Shown here: positions 42,901 through 48,900 of the stretch, piece by piece
Numbering within the stretch: the first letter of the stretch is position 1
How the letters are laid out: each line of letters opens with the position of its first letter
Origin: Sebastes aleutianus
Lineage: Eukaryota; Chordata; Actinopteri; Perciformes; Sebastidae
Direction of reading: 5' to 3'
Length of the DNA stretch: 64,000 bases
NCBI GenBank assembly: GCA_916700875.1
Contig: CAKAKS010000022.1
Location: 9,787,013 to 9,851,012, forward strand
Notes under the pieces: generated by a model
The model's database searches: none
What the model was told of the DNA's origin: nothing
The model's input: the letters and a program-made list of their open reading frames with translations, nothing else
Program-made: the position numbers and the translations under genes

Positions 42901-45900
42901 CTACGCATCTATGGTTCTAATAAATGGAGATTATTAAAGGTGCTAAATACCCATTTCCATTGCCTCTCAACGGCTCTCAACATGACGACGTGGTACAGTA
43001 AACAATGGTGAAAGTGCTAACAGAGCTTACAGTGTTAACCTGAGGGGGAACCGGAGGGTGGGTGCTATGTTTCCCACGATGATGCCGTCGGTCGGGACAG
43101 CGTTATCGGGTGTAACCGCTGTATGAGAGCAGTGCAGATCAGCGGCTATGAGCTAGCCAGTGGGGCACGCTCACATGCACTAAAAGCATTTGGCCAGCCC
43201 AGTGATGTCAACAAAGCACAGAGAAGCTCAGATTACAACACACACAGAGGGAGAGCGACTTCATTCTCTGCTCAGGTAGACATTACTCCTCTATATCTTT
43301 AACATAGCTGCACTAATAAATGTTTTTATATAGACAATGGATCAAATCGACTGTGTATAATGTGAAAGGAGTCGCTTGAAGTGACAAACCCACAGAGAAT
43401 TATCACCCGCCAATTGGTTTTATGTCAGATATATACAGTATATATATATATATATATATATTAAATGTTCTCGTATGTCCTTCCACAGCCGAGATGGATG
43501 ATGAATTGTCAGACGCCATGCTCAAAGAGGTCTGCATCACAGAGCAAACTCAATACTACTTTGAGACCAACAACCTGTCTTTCAGAGGCACGATCGACTG
43601 TGAAAACTGCACCAGGTAAAAAAAAAAACACACACACCCGGCATATAGTGTATATAACACCCTCCTTGACCTGCAGTGATACGTTTGCATCTATGAGACA
43701 CAATGAAGTCCCCAGAGGTGGCACTAAGAGGGGCTGTAAAAATTCACATGCCATGAAGGTGAAGTCAAGTCACTAGCGCGGACCACCGTCTTGGCATGTT
43801 CGCATGTGTGTGTGTGTGTGATTGCACACACGTGTGTGTACGTACGCCGTTTTTAAGGCCCCCTCGTGCCGGCTAATGGAGTGCCTGCCCGCATGCCGCG
43901 CGGCGTTCCTGCACATTAGCCGCGCACACGTTTCTTTTTTTAACGACCGCCATAAAAAAAAAGAAGAAAAAAAAACAGAGAAAATCATTTGTGCACCAGC
44001 GACATGTGGGTTTCGGTAAAGGTCCTGGAGGACAGTGGGGTGGCACAGCAGGTTTGTGTCCCCTTAGGAAGGAAAGCAGCACTTAGGAGACTTGATTGAG
44101 CGATCCACTGTGTGCTTTTTCATTCTTGCTGAAGATTACAAGGTTTACTGGAGTGTATCACGCATGAGGAATATTTCATGTCTACTTTTAAAGAAACAGA
44201 CCAAAAATTCAGTGTCTTCCTTTCATTACTTTCTGGATGTCTGGGTGAAATAGTATCCTCATCTTTTCCTGGACTCGAGCCCACATGTCAACAACCTCTC
44301 TTGTGCCTCTTGTGCTCCTCTCCAGGCTCTACCACGCTGAAAAGCTGCCCAAGACGAACCTGGTCTTTATCATCTCTGATGCGAAACTCACCTGCTCGTC
44401 CTGTGACACCAAGCCGTTAATACAGGACGAACAGCAGTGTATCCTTTTACCCAACGCAGCAGCCGTCATCTGGCACAGAACATCTACATTTTGATTCAGC
44501 GAACAGATGTTTGAAGAAGTTTGTGTTTTTGACAAGATAATCACGAATAGATGTTGACTTTCCTCACTACTCCCTTCATTTGCGTCCTCTAAATCCTACA
44601 ATGAGTGAACATTTCAACAATAATTGACGTCTAAAATTTGGCCCAGGACAACAGATGCATCCGCACAGGGTTTCTTCCCTGCTGTGTCTGTAAAGCAGAT
44701 GGCAGTGTGTGGGATACGTCTGTCGAATAGCTTACAAACAAATCTATGATGCTCTCTCAAACACACAGGGCTGCGGTCAATTATATATTAAGCCTTTTGG
44801 AAAACACAATGTTCGAATATGACTGCCATGCAGGATATATTGAGGTTTTGAGCAATGTGTTTGAAATCCAAAAAGAGACGACTTGCTTTTATGTTTCTGG
44901 ATGTGTTTGATTTAGAGAGTAATTTAATATATCCTAGTGATTTCCCACATTAATCAAAATGTTCTGTTTAACAATTTTCCATTGGGTAATCAGAGTGTTT
45001 AAAGAACTATCTATTACTGAAGCAGAGTCACTTGGAAAACTGTGTCATGTTCCTGACGTTCCTCCTCCAGCTAACGGTCCTGATCCCTGTGAAATGGCCC
45101 AGAATCCCCGGTACAGGAAAGGGCCCGCGGTCTGTTTTGATAACAACGAACACGTAAGTTGCTTCCATCAGAACCTGGACTGCTTCTGGTTGAATTTGAC
45201 CTGCACACTTTTGTTGCCAAGGGGTGCTCTGTGTAGGGTTTCAAGCTGCTAAACCAGTGAGACCATTTGCTGCTGCTTTATTAGTCTCTCAAGAATTAGA
45301 GAAGTTTTGCAGAAAATCCAGCCTGAAATTGGGGAAAAGCCGTTCAAATTAAAGCGTGCGCCCCGAGGCTACTGTTTTTGGGGTTTCACTGCTAAAATCA
45401 TTTGAGTTTATCGCCAAGAAAAAGCTAGGTCTGGTTACAGCTTTATACGGGACACAGTTTCAATCAGTACTTTTAGCACTTACATAAAAAAATCATCTGC
45501 AGATCCAAACCCAACATATATTTTTGACTACCACGAGTTAGGGCTGGACCAAAACACACATTTATCAAAATACTGGCATTAAGGCGACTCTTCCCAACAT
45601 AAATTTACTCCTATTTTCAATAACACATTTTTTGAATCAGATATAATTAAAGCTGCATTAATTGACTTTTGCTGAAAACACAACACTGACTTATTATGAA
45701 CTTGTTAATGGGGAAATTGTCAGCAAATAGTTTACTGTTTACACATAACATTATCAGTAAGGCTGTCAGAGTTAACGTGATAATAATGTGTTAATGCTCA
45801 TACAACAATATATAATATAACACAACTTACAATTTTTTAGGTTGTAGCGGGCTCAGTTTTAAAGCTAGAGTGAAGATAACCAACCTTGTCATACTAGCTT

Positions 45901-48900
45901 GTCACAAAAGAGGTTAAATCACGCTCCAAACTTGTGCTAAATTTTGGGCAAGGAAAAACTGTCATGGCCATTTTCAAAGGGGTCCCTTGACCTCTGACCT
46001 CCAGATATGTGCATGAACATGGGTTTATGGGTACCCACGAGTCTCCCCTTTACAGACTTTATGATAATCACATGCAGTTTGGGACAAGACATAGTCAAGT
46101 CAGCACACTGACACACTGACAGCTGTTGTTGCACTGTTGGGCTTGAGTTTGCCATGTTATGATTTGTATAATATTGTCAAAGCTGCGGGCCGTAAAACCA
46201 AAACAATGAGCTGAAAGATGCCCAAAAATGCACCGTAGAGCTGAGCAGAACTGCAGAGTTGGGTGATAATTGTCTGTGTGTTTGTCACTATAATCGACCC
46301 CATAGTCATTTGATCCATTATTGATGTAAAAATATTGATTCTAGCAGCTTTAAACAGAGAATATATACAACAACCAAAGACATCCAACCAGAAGTTTAAT
46401 CTTTAGACTGTAATAAATCCGGACAAACAAAGCCAGCACGAAGGAAGGAAATATTGTGCACCGAAGTATTAACAAACAAAATGTTTCCATTCAATCTCTC
46501 AAGGTAAATATGACAACTTACGGTAATATAAGTGTTAGTTTATAACATCCAGGCCTACCCACAAAGTGCCTGTTACTTTTTTTTTTATTATTCCTTCCCA
46601 AATTTATACTCCAGATGAAGCAACGTGATCTGTTTTGACATTTCACCTGGAAAATAAGAGGTAGCAACAGCAACATATTAGGGACCTATAAAAAAGGAAG
46701 GAAGGATTTCAGCCAGTCTTTTTTTTTTTTTAAAGTTAAGCTCTTAGCCTCACTGGACAGAGCCCAAAATCCTTAAGCTGCACTCCTGATATGGAAACAC
46801 TATATCAGTGAAGAAATTCTACCCACGGCACCTTTCCATCACTAATATCTTTAAATGGTGCATGCCTTTTTTTTTTTTCTTTTTTTTTTGCAATCCCTCG
46901 AAAGCTGTATGTGTGCACATTTCCCACGCGAAGGCAAACAGCCGCTTGTTGCTCGACTATGAATAACTAAAGCTAAACAAACATTTTCATGAGCAGCAAC
47001 AGACTCTCTGCGTGTGAAACCTCTGCGCTTGTTTGTTTTCACTCTATAGTCTCTTTCCAGTGTCAAAGTTTGTATGAATTAACTCTTATGCTCGCTCACA
47101 AACATCCACACACACACATGCTTAACTGCTCCTCTCACACTCTGAACGCATGTGTCTTGTACTACTATTGTCTAAACAGATTTTCTTGCCTTCTCTCTGC
47201 TCATATTTGCTTTCTAACTTCTTTGCCCTTTTGCTGCATGATTCTCTCTCTCTGTTCTCTCTGTCTCCTGCTCTGTGATTGGCTGTTGATTGGTTAGGAT
47301 GAGGCCATGTGCCGAAGGAGCGCAGGCTCCCCATTGGCTTCCTCTCTGCTCATGTTACTGCTGCCACTGTTCATGTGCTGTCTCGGGTCAGTCCCATAAC
47401 GCTAACTTTTGTCTTTCATTAACATTTTTATCTCATACTCAATCTCACCGCCTTTGGCTCTTAACTTTTACACTCTTTCTCCTGGTGTTTCTATTCTCTG
47501 TTTGTTTTCCTCACCTTATCGCTTCTCCTCTTTTTACATCTTTTTGTTCCACTTCTTCATGTCTTTTTTCCCATTGTTTTCCTACCCTTATCTTCCTCAC
47601 CTGTCACTCTCTCTTACATTCTACCACCATCTGTCTTCTACCTCCCAGTCTGTCTCTCGCCAACATTTTCTCCGTCTCACCTGACTTTGAACTTCAAGCC
47701 ATGCTCTTTTATATCTTTCCCCATCTATCATTGTCCGTCTCAGGCAATACACTCCGGTGTCTATCTCTGCCGACATCTGATTACTGATGTAGCCAGACAA
47801 GCTTTAGCTAAAACAGGCCACTCACTTCTCATTTGCATCCAGACGCTTGTGCGTCTCTTGTAATGATTCTCAACTCTTTTTCCTCTGCAAAAACATATCA
47901 AGGCGAGACATTCTTTCCCCCGTTTTACCTCTCCAGATGCTAAGCATACAGAGAGTGGGAGTGTCCGATCAGTATTGGTCAGAAGTGATGGCTCAAAGTT
48001 TTCCAGTCAAGTGTAAAAAAAGGCATTTCAAAGCTTTTTTTATATATATTTCCTGACTTCTTGTTTGATACCTGCATAGTTCTGGTTGACCGTTTGCAAA
48101 GCTCCACCCCTGTTAGTTAGTGTTGATAACATGCTGCACCTGTCAAGCTTTCCGTTGTCGCACAGCACATTGTACAGTGATAAATGTGGCAGATGTACTT
48201 CTCAAAATTCGTAGTGATTGTTGAAATAATGGGTCCTTTATTTCAGACAGAGGTATAGGCTTCAGCTGGCAAAATCAGTAATCGTCAGACGAAATGACAA
48301 CTGATGCTGGCAGACTAACAGCTATAGAACGTTGGCTCCAAGAAATGGTCAAAAAACAGTCAACGGCTGACTTTTTAATCTTTCCAGCTGACTTTAAAAT
48401 CCAGTAAAAGGGTCTTAAATATGCACCTGATGGCTACATAAATAAAATAATGATAAGAGACTGAGGCTAAAGCTTCATGACCCAGACAAAAAGTCAGCAT
48501 CCTCACCGTCAATAATCCATGTAAAGGGCATGAAAATAAAAGTTAGTTCTGTTCTAAAGGTGCTAAATACAAGAGCATTTCTGTTGCCTCCACGCGGCTC
48601 TCAACATGGCGACAGCTGAGCCGGCGGCTGGTCGTGTCTAGAAGGTAACCCACAAATTGCGAAATCTGATCTGAGATCTGCACAAACTTGAGAAAACTCT
48701 CGCAAGGCTCACTGCCCCGATGACCTATCCTAATCTTAACTATTCGAGATCAATGCCTGGATGGACAGACGTGCAATAGATGTTGTGTGTACAGAGTAAC
48801 AACACAATTAAAATAGACCATCCAACTACTCTTCCGCAACGGCGCCGTCGGTCGGGTCGGCGTTATCAGCCTTAACCGCCGTATGAGAGCAGTTGGGTAC

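Noticed and set aside
47290..47787. 165-codon frame overlapping the candidate alternative exon
   Set aside because: It is in a different frame from the gene and consists of CT-rich low-complexity codons; only the phase-matched frame from 47298 is of interest.
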